Shown: positions 18,113 through 27,869, numbered from the stretch's first letter. The stretch: 64,000 nucleotides of DNA from JABMMZ01 sp964438995 (GCA_964438995.1 CAYTMQ010000002.1:186001-250000); one strand, 5' to 3'. The notes: generated from the sequence alone by a model not told the origin. Made by a program: numbers and translations.

Positions 18113-18143
18113 CAAAGTTAGAACACAACCTATTCAAAGCAAA
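18113..18143 (-). promoter_or_regulatory. Promoter of the PKD-protein gene
   Basis: On the minus strand, TTTG (plus-strand 18140-18143) and TAACTTTG (plus-strand 18113-18120) are 19 nt apart, an ideal Bacteroidota -33/-7 pair, 22 nt upstream of the ATG. The remaining intergenic DNA to 18280 is extremely AT-rich with no other feature. Confidence 0.65.
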
Positions 18144-18280
18144 CTTTTATAAAAAATTTAAAAAAAAATTTTAAATTTTTTATAATTATCTGTATTTCAG
18201 TTTTTTATATCATCATTTTTCTTGTTTTTAATTGCTATGCTGATTTTTTTTGTTTAAGTTTTTAAAATTTACATTAAACG

Positions 18281-20734
18281 CTACAAAAATTTAAAATCGA
18301 GTCCAAGGAAGAAATTTTTTCCGCTTTGAGGATAGTAAAAATTTTCTTGGGTCAAAGTTCCAAAATATGAATATTTGAAAGTATATCCGTTGTTTGAGTA
18401 AAAAATACCAAGTAGGTTATTGGCCATCCCTTTAATTACTAACTGCGACCCATTTTTAAATGAAAATTGTCTGTTTATGAAGCTATTTAAGACCCCATAT
18501 GAAGGCAGTTTTCTTGTCTCATTTGAAGTATTATCTAAATACTGTTTTCCAACATATTTATAGTTCACTCCTATCTCGAAGTTCTTAAGATGCTTATCTG
18601 CTACTCCTATATATCCAATTACTGATGGCGAAAAAGCTATATCAGTAGTTGAATACATATCTTTCTTATACAAATAAGTACCATAGTCTAAATAGTAATC
18701 TTCGAAGTTGATGATTTTATTAGAGCTCAAAGTTAAGTTGGCATCTACATGCAACTTGTCCATAATTGGGTGTAACACTATCAGCTCTATACCTCTTCTA
18801 TAACTTTTAGCAACATTTCTTCTTAAAGCATTTCCAACATCGTTTAATTCTCCAGTTACTACCAATTGATTTTTATAGTTCATATTATAAACGTTCACTT
18901 GATACATTGCTTTCTTCTTTTTATAAATGTAACCCAATTCAAAATCTTGCAATTGTTCAGGTTTGGGAATGGCATTAAGTGGATTGTCTATAAAATCAGT
19001 TCGAACAGGCTCTCTATTGCCTATACTGAAGCTGCTATACACATTGCTTTCTTTATTGATAGAATACACAACTCCAATTTTAGGATTATAGAAATTGTAT
19101 GATGTATCAAAATGGATGTTGGTTCTATCGTTGTCTATTCCTTTACTTGAATAATGAACTTGTCTGATTTGTCCTTCAAGTTCAAATTGAAATTTGTCTT
19201 TCTTAATAATGGCTTTTATGAAGGAGTTACTTTCTCTCTTATTACTTTTAGAGGTATAATATTTTTGATCTAAACCGAAAGGCACAGCTATCTCGGCCCA
19301 AGTAACTTTTCCAAAATGATTGCCATCATAACCCAAATTGCTTGTACCTACAATTACTTCGTTATCTTTACCTATCTTATAATTTAAAGTTAAAGTTTGA
19401 CCAAGTAATAGATTATCCAACCATCTCTGACGAACAAGGTTGGTAGATCTGATGGTGTCATTTCCATTGATAAAATCAGAAACACCATACTTACTAAAAG
19501 AAGCATTAGATTTATATTCTTCATAAAATCCTTTTCCTTTTGTGGCAAAAAAGGCTGCTCTAACCGACAACTTATCCAACACTTGATATTTCATATGCAA
19601 CTGATAATGGTATTGCCAATAGTTATCTGTTTGATTGGGATAGGTATAATAATTGTATGTTCTTCCGCTATTTAAAAGATTTGCTCTTTCATCAGCTGAC
19701 AAATAATTTCTATCAGCATAGTCGTTCATACCTGCGACATCGTTGTTGATTCTACTTTCTGGAGTGCCATACCATGATTGATAGGTTTTTTCTTTACCAC
19801 CAAATCCAACAGCATTCATAGTAAACTTTTTTAATTGATAATTTAAATTCAATTGATAAGAAGACAAATCACTACTAGCTCTATCGAGATAACCATCGCT
19901 TAATACTTTTGACAATCGACCTCCAAAGTTGAAGTTCTTTTGTTTACCAGTTCCAAAAATGATGGTACTTTTTGACGTATTAAAAGAGCCATAGGATTGT
20001 TGAAATTGAGCAAAAGGAACCGCACTTAAATCTGAATTTACGATGTTGATGTTAGCGCCAAATGCTCCCGAACCAATGGTACTTGTTCCTACTCCTCTTT
20101 GTATTTGAACATAAGAAGTAGATGAAGCTAAATCTGGCATATTGACCCAGTACACACCATGCGACTCAGCATCATTGATGGGCACACCATTGACAGTTAC
20201 ATTGATTCTTGTGGCATCACTACCTCTAATTCTAATACCTGTATAACCGACACCTGCTCCTGCATCGGATGTTGTTACTGCCGAGGGCGTGTTACCAACT
20301 AAATATGTGAAATCTTGACCTAAATTAACTGGTGCCATTTGTTTGGCACTTAGATTAGAATTGACAAAACCAGATTTTTCATTCACCATGACGCTTCTCA
20401 CTACATAGTTTTTAAAATCCAAAACATTTAAATTTAAATAGAATAAGAGTGTGGTGTCTTTGCCAGCAGATATTACGATATCAAAATTTCCTGCATGGTC
20501 AGCGGTTCCAACGATAACAGAATAAGCGCCTGGTTGTAATTTTAAAGATTTTAATTTGGTTGTAATAACAGAATCCGTTCTACCTCTAAATTCAGCTGAG
20601 TAGACATCTAATGGTTGTTTATCAGAATCAAAAACTTTAAGATGCACTGTTACAGTTTCCTTTAACTGAGCATAACTCAAATTGTTTACTAAACTTAAAG
20701 CAAATAGGGTGAAGATTAAAACTATTTTTTTCAT
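18281..20734 (-). CDS. TonB-dependent outer-membrane receptor, predicted thiamine (precursor) importer
   Basis: 817 aa with a signal peptide (MKKIVLIFTLFALSLVNNLSYAQ), an N-terminal Ig-like region (about 25-110), a plug domain with YTGIRIRGSDATRINVTVNGVPINDAESHGVYW and VQIQRGVGTSTIGSGAFGANINI, and a 22-strand-type barrel ending in FFLGLDFKFL. The family alone does not give the substrate. The leader contains a TPP riboswitch (20795-20875), and thiamine-regulated TonB receptors are known in Bacteroidota, so uptake of thiamine or a precursor is the reasoned prediction. No inner-membrane transporter (PnuT) or thiamine kinase gene lies next to it. Confidence 0.88.
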   Translation of the reverse strand: MKKIVLIFTLFALSLVNNLSYAQLKETVTVHLKVFDSDKQPLDVYSAEFRGRTDSVITTKLKSLKLQPGAYSVIVGTADHAGNFDIVISAGKDTTLLFYLNLNVLDFKNYVVRSVMVNEKSGFVNSNLSAKQMAPVNLGQDFTYLVGNTPSAVTTSDAGAGVGYTGIRIRGSDATRINVTVNGVPINDAESHGVYWVNMPDLASSTSYVQIQRGVGTSTIGSGAFGANINIVNSDLSAVPFAQFQQSYGSFNTSKSTIIFGTGKQKNFNFGGRLSKVLSDGYLDRASSDLSSYQLNLNYQLKKFTMNAVGFGGKEKTYQSWYGTPESRINNDVAGMNDYADRNYLSADERANLLNSGRTYNYYTYPNQTDNYWQYHYQLHMKYQVLDKLSVRAAFFATKGKGFYEEYKSNASFSKYGVSDFINGNDTIRSTNLVRQRWLDNLLLGQTLTLNYKIGKDNEVIVGTSNLGYDGNHFGKVTWAEIAVPFGLDQKYYTSKSNKRESNSFIKAIIKKDKFQFELEGQIRQVHYSSKGIDNDRTNIHFDTSYNFYNPKIGVVYSINKESNVYSSFSIGNREPVRTDFIDNPLNAIPKPEQLQDFELGYIYKKKKAMYQVNVYNMNYKNQLVVTGELNDVGNALRRNVAKSYRRGIELIVLHPIMDKLHVDANLTLSSNKIINFEDYYLDYGTYLYKKDMYSTTDIAFSPSVIGYIGVADKHLKNFEIGVNYKYVGKQYLDNTSNETRKLPSYGVLNSFINRQFSFKNGSQLVIKGMANNLLGIFYSNNGYTFKYSYFGTLTQENFYYPQSGKNFFLGLDFKFL

Positions 20735-20764
20735 ATTATTTAATAAAATAGTTTTGGGATGAAT

Positions 20765-20787
20765 GCCTAACTATAAGATGACTAGGC
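20765..20787 (-). promoter_or_regulatory. Hairpin between riboswitch and start codon (possible expression platform)
   Basis: GCCTA and TAGGC arms separated by 13 nt lie just downstream of the TPP aptamer in the leader transcript. There is no long T-run after it, so control may act through structure or translation rather than classic termination. Confidence 0.4.
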
Positions 20788-20794
20788 TTATTTG

Positions 20795-20875
20795 TTTTCC
20801 CCGTCGCAGATATTACTCTTATCCGGGTATTGTGGGTATTTCTCAGCGTTTGCACTTGGCACGCACCCCAAAACT
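20795..20875 (-). ncRNA. TPP riboswitch (THI element)
   Basis: The minus strand reads, in order, GGGGTGC, GCTGAGAAATACCC, CCCGGATAA, TAAT, CTGCG and GGGGAA. These are the conserved blocks of the thiamine pyrophosphate aptamer, including the CTGAGA core and the closing P1 strand (GGGGT / CCCC). It lies about 60 nt upstream of the receptor ATG. A TAAATTTG box (plus-strand 20900-20907) could be its -7 element, with transcription starting about 20-25 nt before the aptamer. High TPP is expected to switch the receptor gene off. Confidence 0.93.
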
Positions 20876-20923
20876 CTTTGCAAACTTAAACCAAAGATTC
20901 AAATTTACAAGAAAAAATATTGT

Positions 20924-21508
20924 TTACTTATCAGAGTGCCAGCGATTAGACAGTCTCAAATTGAAATTGATGAAGGCTTTTAAACCATTCATGTATTCAG
21001 TATTTCCAAGCGAATTACCATCTTGATCAAGTGCCTTGTCTGTAAATTGAGATTCAAACATTTTGGCGCCAACCAAGCTTTCAAAATTGAATACATTAAT
21101 GATTTTATTGATGGCATAACTTAGTTGCACAGCAGGCATCCTTCCTCCTCTTCCATTCGACACACCAGCAGTTGCAAATATTTTATTGTTCCACATAGAC
21201 ACAAAATGTTTAGAAGCCATCACGTGAATGGTTTGAATAATTTCTGCACTTGGAAACCAATTGTACTCAGGCGTTAGCACAAATACAACTCTTGAATTGG
21301 AAGTAGATTCGAACAATTCTTTTTGCCAAGGCGTCATATTAAATGGGTCTAAATGACCTTGAGCCTCTGATGGTATATCAAATCTTGAATAGTCTATTAT
21401 GACGATTTCTTCTTCTGGCAATTGTTCGTTTAGTATATTCTTGATAGCTTTTGCTACGCGTATTGTATTGCTATTCTGGCGTGGAGACCCACTTAAAATT
21501 GTTATCAT
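20924..21508 (-). CDS. NAD(P)H-dependent FMN reductase-like flavoprotein
   Basis: 194 aa with a flavodoxin-like fold. The FMN phosphate loop is SGSPRQNSNTIRVA (residues 6-19). VFVLTPEYNWFPS (about 75-87) and AGVSNGRGGRM match the NADPH-dependent FMN reductase family (YhdA/ArsH/SsuE relatives). It may reduce flavin, quinone or azo compounds. Its ATG at 21508 directly abuts the MeaB stop at 21509, so it belongs to the aldehyde dehydrogenase / MeaB operon. Confidence 0.85.
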   Translation of the reverse strand: MITILSGSPRQNSNTIRVAKAIKNILNEQLPEEEIVIIDYSRFDIPSEAQGHLDPFNMTPWQKELFESTSNSRVVFVLTPEYNWFPSAEIIQTIHVMASKHFVSMWNNKIFATAGVSNGRGGRMPAVQLSYAINKIINVFNFESLVGAKMFESQFTDKALDQDGNSLGNTEYMNGLKAFINFNLRLSNRWHSDK

Positions 21509-22417
21509 TTAATTAAAATAATTATCACGTAGAAACTGATACATATTAAATCCGTTTTTGTTTGTTTCAGTTTCTAATTTATCGAACAAATCTTCTTTGT
21601 TGATTTTTTTCATTCTATCCATCAATATCAATTGATAGGCCTTTTCTGCCATCAAATGAACATTTCTTTCTTTATTGGCGTTAACCGCATTATGTGATTT
21701 GGCTTTCGACCATAGGTCTTCAATTCCAGAGCCTGTTGTTGCTACAGTTTTGATTACTGGAATCTCCCAATTAACATCCCCTTTTCCGTGAACCAATGCA
21801 CTTAAGTTCTTTACAAAAATATCTGCCCCTTCTCTATCTGATTTGTTGATGACAAAAATATCTGCGATTTCCATTAGTCCACTTTTTAAAGTCTGCACCT
21901 CGTCACCAGCTTCTGGCACTAACACAACAGCAGTTGTATCTGCTATTCCTGCTATCTCGACTTCACTTTGACCGACTCCAACAGTTTCTATGATGATTAC
22001 ATCGAAACCAGCGTGTTTCATAACGTCTGTTACTTCGTAAATTTTGGCAGACAATCCACCAAGACTACCTCTTGTAGCCAAAGAGCGGATGTATACATTA
22101 GGATGATTAAAATGGTCGGCCATCCTAATTCTATCCCCAAGTAAAGATCCAAAGTTGAATGGTGATGTTGGATCGACAGCAATTATGCCAACTTTTTTGT
22201 TGTCTTTAACCAGATATGATATCAGAGCATTTACCAAACTACTTTTACCTGCACCTGGCGGACCCGTTAATCCAAGAACAGGTACTTGTTTGTCGAATGG
22301 CAATTGAGTTAAAAGTGCTTTACCTTCGGGCATATCATTTTCAACCAAGGTGATGGCTCTGGCGAGTTGGCGATAGTCGCCTTGATACAGCAATTGAAGG
22401 TTAACAGTTTTAAACAC
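21509..22417 (-). CDS. meaB: MeaB-type GTPase (methylmalonyl-CoA mutase chaperone)
   Basis: 302 aa SIMIBI-class G protein. Walker A GPPGAGKS is at 52-59, followed by VDPTSPF, the switch region ETVGVGQSEVEIA, and NKSD for guanine specificity. MeaB loads and protects the B12-dependent methylmalonyl-CoA mutase (propionate metabolism). Translation seems to start at a GTG at 22417, 4 nt after the upstream dehydrogenase stop. The mutase genes themselves are not in this window, so either they are elsewhere or the protein serves another B12 enzyme. Confidence 0.9.
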   Translation of the reverse strand: MFKTVNLQLLYQGDYRQLARAITLVENDMPEGKALLTQLPFDKQVPVLGLTGPPGAGKSSLVNALISYLVKDNKKVGIIAVDPTSPFNFGSLLGDRIRMADHFNHPNVYIRSLATRGSLGGLSAKIYEVTDVMKHAGFDVIIIETVGVGQSEVEIAGIADTTAVVLVPEAGDEVQTLKSGLMEIADIFVINKSDREGADIFVKNLSALVHGKGDVNWEIPVIKTVATTGSGIEDLWSKAKSHNAVNANKERNVHLMAEKAYQLILMDRMKKINKEDLFDKLETETNKNGFNMYQFLRDNYFN

Positions 22418-22421
22418 TTAA

Positions 22422-23861
22422 TTAATACTTTATACAAACATTTTTAGCTTCGGTAAAGAATCGCATAGCTTCCCATCCGCCTTCTCTACCTACGCCGCTT
22501 TGTTTTACACCTCCGAAAGGTGTTCTTAAATCACGCAACAACCAGCAATTGATCCACACAATTCCACTTTCAATGTGTGCTGCAACAGTATGTGCTTTGG
22601 TAAGATCGTTGGTCCATATACTACAAGCCAATCCATACTCAGTACAATTGGCCATCATAAGAGCTTCTTCTTGGGTATCAAAAGGCATGATGCTTACAAC
22701 TGGTCCGAAAATTTCTTCGGTATTGGTACGGCAATCGTAGCTAAGTCCCTCAATAATGGTTGGAGCGATATACCAACCTTCAGACAAATCGCCTTCCATT
22801 TGTATTGCACTACCACCACAAAGAATGTTACCTCCTTCTTGCTTGGCTAGTTCAATGTATGACAAAACCTTATCAAAGTGCATTTTACTAACAATGGCGC
22901 CTACTTTAGAGTTCTTATCTAAAGGATTTCCAACTTTTAGAGCTTTTACTTCTTCAATTAAAGCCGATTTAAACTTCTCATATATAGGACGTTCCACTAA
23001 AATACGGGAACCACAAAGGCAAATTTCGCCTTGATTTAAAAAAGATGTATTTACGGTGGTTTTCAGGGCTTTATCAAAATCACAATCTGCAAATATGATG
23101 TTAGGATTTTTACCTCCTAGTTCTAAACTTAATTTTTTGAACATTGGTGCTGCCACCGAAGCAATGTGTTTGCCAGTAGATGTTCCACCTGTAAATGAAA
23201 TTGCTTTGATTTTTGGATGTGATACAAGAGCATTACCAACTTTCGGTCCAACACCATGAACGATGTTTAACACCCCTTTGGGTAGCCCAGCTTTTATACA
23301 AATGTCACTCAAAAGATAAGCTGTCATTGGCGTTATTTCTGATGGTTTAGCAACTACACAGTTTCCGGTTGCCAATGCTGGAGCAATTTTCCATGTAAAC
23401 AAATACAAGGGCAAATTCCATGGACTGATACAGCCGACTACACCAATAGATTGACGCAGAGTATAATTGATAGCATGACCTTCCATGTGGTGACTTTCGC
23501 TTGCAAATTGCATGGCTGCAGTAGCAAAGAATCTGAAGTTTTGACCAGCTCTTGTAATTTCATTTTTAGCCAACCATGCAGGCTTTCCTTGGTCGACTGA
23601 TTCTGCAATGGCTAAACTTTCATTGTTTTCATCAATAAGCTCGGCAATTCTATTTAAAAGTTTAAAACGCTCTTCGAGACTTGTTAATTTCCAGGTTTTG
23701 AACGCTTCATTTGCTGCTTGATAAGCCAATTCAACATCTTGATCGTCGCTATCTGGAATCAAAGAATACACTTGTCCAGTTGCAGGGTTGTAATTATCAA
23801 TGTAAGCACCTTTAGAAGGCGCAAGCATTTCACCATTGATATAATTTTGAAGTTGCTGCAT
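22422..23861 (-). CDS. NAD(P)-dependent aldehyde dehydrogenase
   Basis: 479 aa, a complete ALDH-superfamily enzyme. Seen: GCISPWNLPLYLFTWKIAPAL, the cofactor motif FTGGTSTGK, the catalytic Glu in LELGGKNPN and the nucleophilic Cys in NQGEICLCGSR, then EEIFGPVVSI and PFGGVKQSGVGREGG. It is closest in feel to 2-hydroxymuconic semialdehyde or betaine-aldehyde-type enzymes; the substrate is not determinable. First gene of the operon with meaB and the flavin reductase. TACATTTG (plus-strand 23874-23881) lies 12 nt before the ATG. Confidence 0.93.
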   Translation of the reverse strand: MQQLQNYINGEMLAPSKGAYIDNYNPATGQVYSLIPDSDDQDVELAYQAANEAFKTWKLTSLEERFKLLNRIAELIDENNESLAIAESVDQGKPAWLAKNEITRAGQNFRFFATAAMQFASESHHMEGHAINYTLRQSIGVVGCISPWNLPLYLFTWKIAPALATGNCVVAKPSEITPMTAYLLSDICIKAGLPKGVLNIVHGVGPKVGNALVSHPKIKAISFTGGTSTGKHIASVAAPMFKKLSLELGGKNPNIIFADCDFDKALKTTVNTSFLNQGEICLCGSRILVERPIYEKFKSALIEEVKALKVGNPLDKNSKVGAIVSKMHFDKVLSYIELAKQEGGNILCGGSAIQMEGDLSEGWYIAPTIIEGLSYDCRTNTEEIFGPVVSIMPFDTQEEALMMANCTEYGLACSIWTNDLTKAHTVAAHIESGIVWINCWLLRDLRTPFGGVKQSGVGREGGWEAMRFFTEAKNVCIKY

Positions 23862-23981
23862 ATTATTTCACTGCAAATGTAATAATAAAGAGAGGTTTTG
23901 AGAAAAGATAAAATTCATCAACATATAGACAATGGTAATGGTTTTTTCCTTTACCTTTGTTAGATATTTTGCTTTGAAAAA

Positions 23982-26966
23982 ATGGCAAACATGAGAGTCA
24001 ATACAAAAGAACCATTTGAGTTGGTGTACAGTTTATACTTACATCCACAACTTGGGTATTTGCTCGAATATATTGCTGTTCAGTTGATGCCCAATGGCTT
24101 GTATAGCTTGCTTTCTCAGAAATTACACCACAATACGGCAAGAGATTTTGGGGCTATTGACAAACATGTTGACTTACTTAAAAGTTTAGATGAAACCGAG
24201 CCTGAATTTTTAATTAAGAAATTCTATCCTTCTAAAAAGCCGATTCGCCCATCTGATTTTTTTGCCAAACATTACACGCCTGAATTACACGCCAAAATCA
24301 GACCTTTTATTGAAAAGCGCATTTTAAAAGTGCTTGAAAAAATACAGGACGAAAAAATATTCTTATCAAAAGATAAAAATTTCACCCATACTCAAATACA
24401 AATAGCCCAAGAAAAAGCGGGTATATTGTTTCATTTCAGAAGAAACGACACTGGCACTAATTATTTTGCTACTATAAAATTGGGTGAACAAAAAATTAGT
24501 TTTAGTCAGAACAACAGCGAGCTCATCATTCAAGAACCAGCTTGGTTGTTGTGCAACAAGCAGCTCATCACCTTTAAAAAAGACACTGACGGCAATAAAA
24601 TCAAACCATTTTTAAACAAAAAATTCATCAACATACCTAGTAAAAGTGAGGGTATGTATTTTGAAAAATTCGTAAAGCCGTTAATTGAGAACTATGATGT
24701 TTATGCAGAAGGCTTTGATATTGTCTCAGAAAAGTACAGAGCCTTCCCTATTTTAAAAATCAATAATTTCACAGAAAACAGGCTTTGCGCTGGATTGTAT
24801 TTCAATTACGGACCATACCAATTCCCTTACCATTCGGTTAAAATGGTTTCGGTATCTTTAGAAAAAAGACAAGACAACTATATATTCCACAGAGTAAAAC
24901 GCTCAAAACAATGGGAAAACAATATAGTTCAACAGCTTGAGGCTATTGGATTAGAACAGTTTGAAGGTTCATTGTTTGTTAGTAAGAATCCAAATTCAAA
25001 CCTTGTAGAACTCATTAATAGGCATTTAGAATCTTTAAACAGTCAGGGGGTACAGGTAGACCAAGGGCAATTAAACAAGGTATACCATCTAGGTTCAAGT
25101 CATATTACCTTTAACATTTCTCAGAACAAAGATTGGTTCGACTTAGAGGCCATTGTTACTTTTGGTACATTCAAAGTACCTTTTTTAAGACTCAAACAAT
25201 ATATACTAAGCGGAAATAGAGAATTTGAATTACCTGATGGCAGTATTGCTATTATACCAGAAGAATGGTTCAGTAGATTTTCAAATTTGTTTGATTTTAC
25301 CGACCCTAAATCAGACACTCTACAAATCAAAAAATACCATTTTGGTATGCTAGAAGATTTGTTCGGAGAAAAGGAGTTTGACAACACAGAAAAAATAGAA
25401 GCATTCAATCCTGAAGCTGAATTGGAGTTCCCGAAAGGACTTAAAGCTGAACTTCGACCATATCAAAAAACTGGTTACAAATGGCTAAGGTATATGCATG
25501 ACCATAAGTTTGGTGCATGTTTGGCCGATGACATGGGACTTGGTAAAACCATACAGATATTAGCATTTTTACAGTATGTATCAGAGCAGCCAAAAGATGA
25601 AAAAAAACCACGAATACAAGAAATTGGCAATGCTGTACACGATAATAATTTGGTGCAATTGGATTTGTTTGGTCAAGTAGTATCAAATGATGTTGTTGAA
25701 GCAGATGCCGCAATTGAACTTTCAAAACCAGTACATTTGGTAATTGTTCCAACTTCTTTGATTTACAATTGGCACAGCGAAGTAAGAAAATTTACCGAAC
25801 TTAGCATTTATGTTCATACTGGATTTAATAGAATTAAAGACATTAGCAAAGTTCTTTCAAGATATGACATCATCATAAGCAGTTATGGTACAATTAGAAA
25901 CGACATTGAGATGTTTTCTAAAATCCAGTTTGACACTATTATTTTAGATGAGTCACAAGCCATTAAGAATCCCGCATCACAAACTGCTATATCAGTGAAC
26001 CAATTAAAATCTAATTTTAAAATTGCGATGACTGGAACACCAGTAGAAAATAGCATCACCGATTTATGGAGTCAGATCAATTTTTTAAATCCGGGCATTT
26101 TAGGGAATTACCATTTCTTCACAAGAAAATACGTCAATGCAATTGAGAAAGAAAAAAATGAAGCTGATACATTAAGATTAAAAAGTATCGTAAGACCATT
26201 TATATTAAGACGAACAAAAGAACAAGTAGCCTCTGATTTACCAAGTAAAACAGAGAAAATTGTGATGTGTGAGATGAGTGAAGAGCAAAAACAAAAATAT
26301 GAAAGTGTAAAATCAACATTCAGAAATGAGTTGTTAAGTTCGATTTCAGAAAATGGATTTAAGAAATCTAACATGCTAATTTTGAATGGCTTGATAAAAT
26401 TAAGACAGATTGCCAATCATCCTGTGTTAGCGGATAACGAGTATTTAGCAGGTTCAGGCAAATTTGAATCCATCATATCAAGTATACATAATGTGGTAAA
26501 TAGCGGTCATAAAGTATTGATATTCTCTCAATTTGTGCAGCATTTAAGTTTGTTGAAGACTTATTTAGATAGTAAAGAGATGCCATATTTATATATAGCA
26601 GGCAATGTGAGTTCGGCAGATAGGAAACAATTGGTGGATCAGTTTCAGACCAAGAATACAGCTATGGTTTTTCTAATTTCATTAAAAGCTGGCGGAACGG
26701 GTTTGAATTTAACGGCTGCAGATTATGTATTTTTATTAGATCCGTGGTGGAATCCAGCAGTTGAGAGACAGGCGATGGATAGAACACATAGAATTGGTCA
26801 GGACAAGCCAGTATTTGTGTATAAATTCATCACAAAAGACAGCATTGAAGAAAAAATCGTGAATTTACAAGCCAGAAAACAGAAAGTATCGGATGATATT
26901 CTGGACACGGAAGCAAATTTTGTACACAATCTAGAAGAAGATACCCTAAAAAACTTGCTCGACTAA
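23982..26966 (+). CDS. SNF2-family DNA-dependent ATPase/helicase
   Basis: 994 aa. The N-terminal half (about 1-480) is a variable region typical of bacterial SNF2 proteins. The Swi2/Snf2 ATPase follows: Walker A DDMGLGKT (516-523), DESQ box (656-659), MTGTPVENS, then the helicase C domain with LIFSQF, LISLKAGGTGLNLTAADYV, DPWWNPAVE and the RIGQ motif near 937. It probably remodels protein-DNA or RNA-polymerase complexes (RapA-like roles) in the cytoplasm. TACCTTTG at 23952-23959 may be its -7 element, 22 nt upstream. An insertion of about 45 residues sits between motifs I and Ia. Confidence 0.93.
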   Translation: MANMRVNTKEPFELVYSLYLHPQLGYLLEYIAVQLMPNGLYSLLSQKLHHNTARDFGAIDKHVDLLKSLDETEPEFLIKKFYPSKKPIRPSDFFAKHYTPELHAKIRPFIEKRILKVLEKIQDEKIFLSKDKNFTHTQIQIAQEKAGILFHFRRNDTGTNYFATIKLGEQKISFSQNNSELIIQEPAWLLCNKQLITFKKDTDGNKIKPFLNKKFINIPSKSEGMYFEKFVKPLIENYDVYAEGFDIVSEKYRAFPILKINNFTENRLCAGLYFNYGPYQFPYHSVKMVSVSLEKRQDNYIFHRVKRSKQWENNIVQQLEAIGLEQFEGSLFVSKNPNSNLVELINRHLESLNSQGVQVDQGQLNKVYHLGSSHITFNISQNKDWFDLEAIVTFGTFKVPFLRLKQYILSGNREFELPDGSIAIIPEEWFSRFSNLFDFTDPKSDTLQIKKYHFGMLEDLFGEKEFDNTEKIEAFNPEAELEFPKGLKAELRPYQKTGYKWLRYMHDHKFGACLADDMGLGKTIQILAFLQYVSEQPKDEKKPRIQEIGNAVHDNNLVQLDLFGQVVSNDVVEADAAIELSKPVHLVIVPTSLIYNWHSEVRKFTELSIYVHTGFNRIKDISKVLSRYDIIISSYGTIRNDIEMFSKIQFDTIILDESQAIKNPASQTAISVNQLKSNFKIAMTGTPVENSITDLWSQINFLNPGILGNYHFFTRKYVNAIEKEKNEADTLRLKSIVRPFILRRTKEQVASDLPSKTEKIVMCEMSEEQKQKYESVKSTFRNELLSSISENGFKKSNMLILNGLIKLRQIANHPVLADNEYLAGSGKFESIISSIHNVVNSGHKVLIFSQFVQHLSLLKTYLDSKEMPYLYIAGNVSSADRKQLVDQFQTKNTAMVFLISLKAGGTGLNLTAADYVFLLDPWWNPAVERQAMDRTHRIGQDKPVFVYKFITKDSIEEKIVNLQARKQKVSDDILDTEANFVHNLEEDTLKNLLD

Positions 26967-26985
26967 ATTGAAATCTATACATTTG
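26955..26985 (+). promoter_or_regulatory. Promoter of the small T9SS cargo gene
   Basis: TTG at 26955-26957 and TACATTTG at 26978-26985, spacer 20 nt. The -33 part lies inside the end of the SNF2 gene. The leader is about 30 nt and AT-rich without a Shine-Dalgarno sequence. Confidence 0.6.
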
Positions 26986-27019
26986 TAATAAGAATCAAAC
27001 AAATAAATATTTATATACA

Positions 27020-27760
27020 ATGAAAAAAGTTTTACTTACATTAGCTCTTGCATTAACTGCAGGATTTTCTCACGCTCAAAGAGCAATTGATTGGTCAGTA
27101 GAAGAGATCGTAGCTCCTACATCTTTAACAAGCACAGCTTCATCTACTAGCTTCAATTTTGACATAGTATTGAAAAACAACGGTCCAGATTCAGTTTTAA
27201 TCGGCGATACCATTGGTTACCAATTATCAATTTCTCAAGGTACGACTGTAATTGTAGCATTACCAAACGGTGCTGTATACATTCGTCCAGTTACTAGAAA
27301 TGTACCATCAGGTGATACAGTTCACGTTACAGGCGCATTTACTATTGGCATTAGACCAAATTTCTCTTTAAATGTTACTTTCAGAGCTTTCTCTCAAATC
27401 TTTAACAGAGCTTCTAATGGTATCACTCCTGAAACTTCAGCAACCAACAACTCTAAAACTAGAGATATGGTTTGGTACAATCCACAAGGTTGGGGAGTTA
27501 GCGTAAATGAAGTAACTGCTACAAATTTATCAGTTTACCCTAACCCAGCATCTGATAATGTAAACATTAGCTTAAACATCGTTGATCCTTCTAAAGTTTC
27601 TGAAGTTACTATCACTGACCTTGCTGGCAGAGTAGTTTACAACGAAACCATCACCAACAGTGCTATCAATGTTAACACTTCAAACTTCGATGCAGGTATG
27701 TATATCGTAACTGTTAAGAACGGCGATTTAACTAGTACTTCTAAAATTTCTATCAAGTAA
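27020..27760 (+). CDS. Secreted protein with T9SS type A sorting domain
   Basis: 246 aa. Signal peptide MKKVLLTLALALTAGFSHAQ, then a beta-rich domain of about 130 residues (FDIVLKNNGPDSVLIGDTIGYQL), then a C-terminal sorting domain (LSVYPNPASDNVNIS…ITDLAGRVVYNE…GMYIVTVKNG) of the Por-secretion/T9SS type A family. It should be exported across the outer membrane by the type IX system, with the C-terminal domain removed. Its own promoter and a strong terminator, together with a regular codon style, suggest a well-expressed single gene. The function of the N-terminal domain is unknown. Confidence 0.88.
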   Translation: MKKVLLTLALALTAGFSHAQRAIDWSVEEIVAPTSLTSTASSTSFNFDIVLKNNGPDSVLIGDTIGYQLSISQGTTVIVALPNGAVYIRPVTRNVPSGDTVHVTGAFTIGIRPNFSLNVTFRAFSQIFNRASNGITPETSATNNSKTRDMVWYNPQGWGVSVNEVTATNLSVYPNPASDNVNISLNIVDPSKVSEVTITDLAGRVVYNETITNSAINVNTSNFDAGMYIVTVKNGDLTSTSKISIK

Positions 27761-27777
27761 TTTTAGATTGAATGATA

Positions 27778-27815
27778 TTAAAAAACCATTCGCCAAAAGC
27801 GAATGGTTTTTTTTT
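27778..27815 (+). terminator. Strong intrinsic terminator
   Basis: AAAACCATTCGC and GCGAATGGTTTT form a perfect stem with a short CAAAA loop and a following run of nine T. It ends the T9SS cargo gene. Confidence 0.92.
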
Positions 27816-27869
27816 GCTCGAATTTGGCTTTTTTGATTTTAAATTTTTGCCGTTATTTGCACCCGTAAT

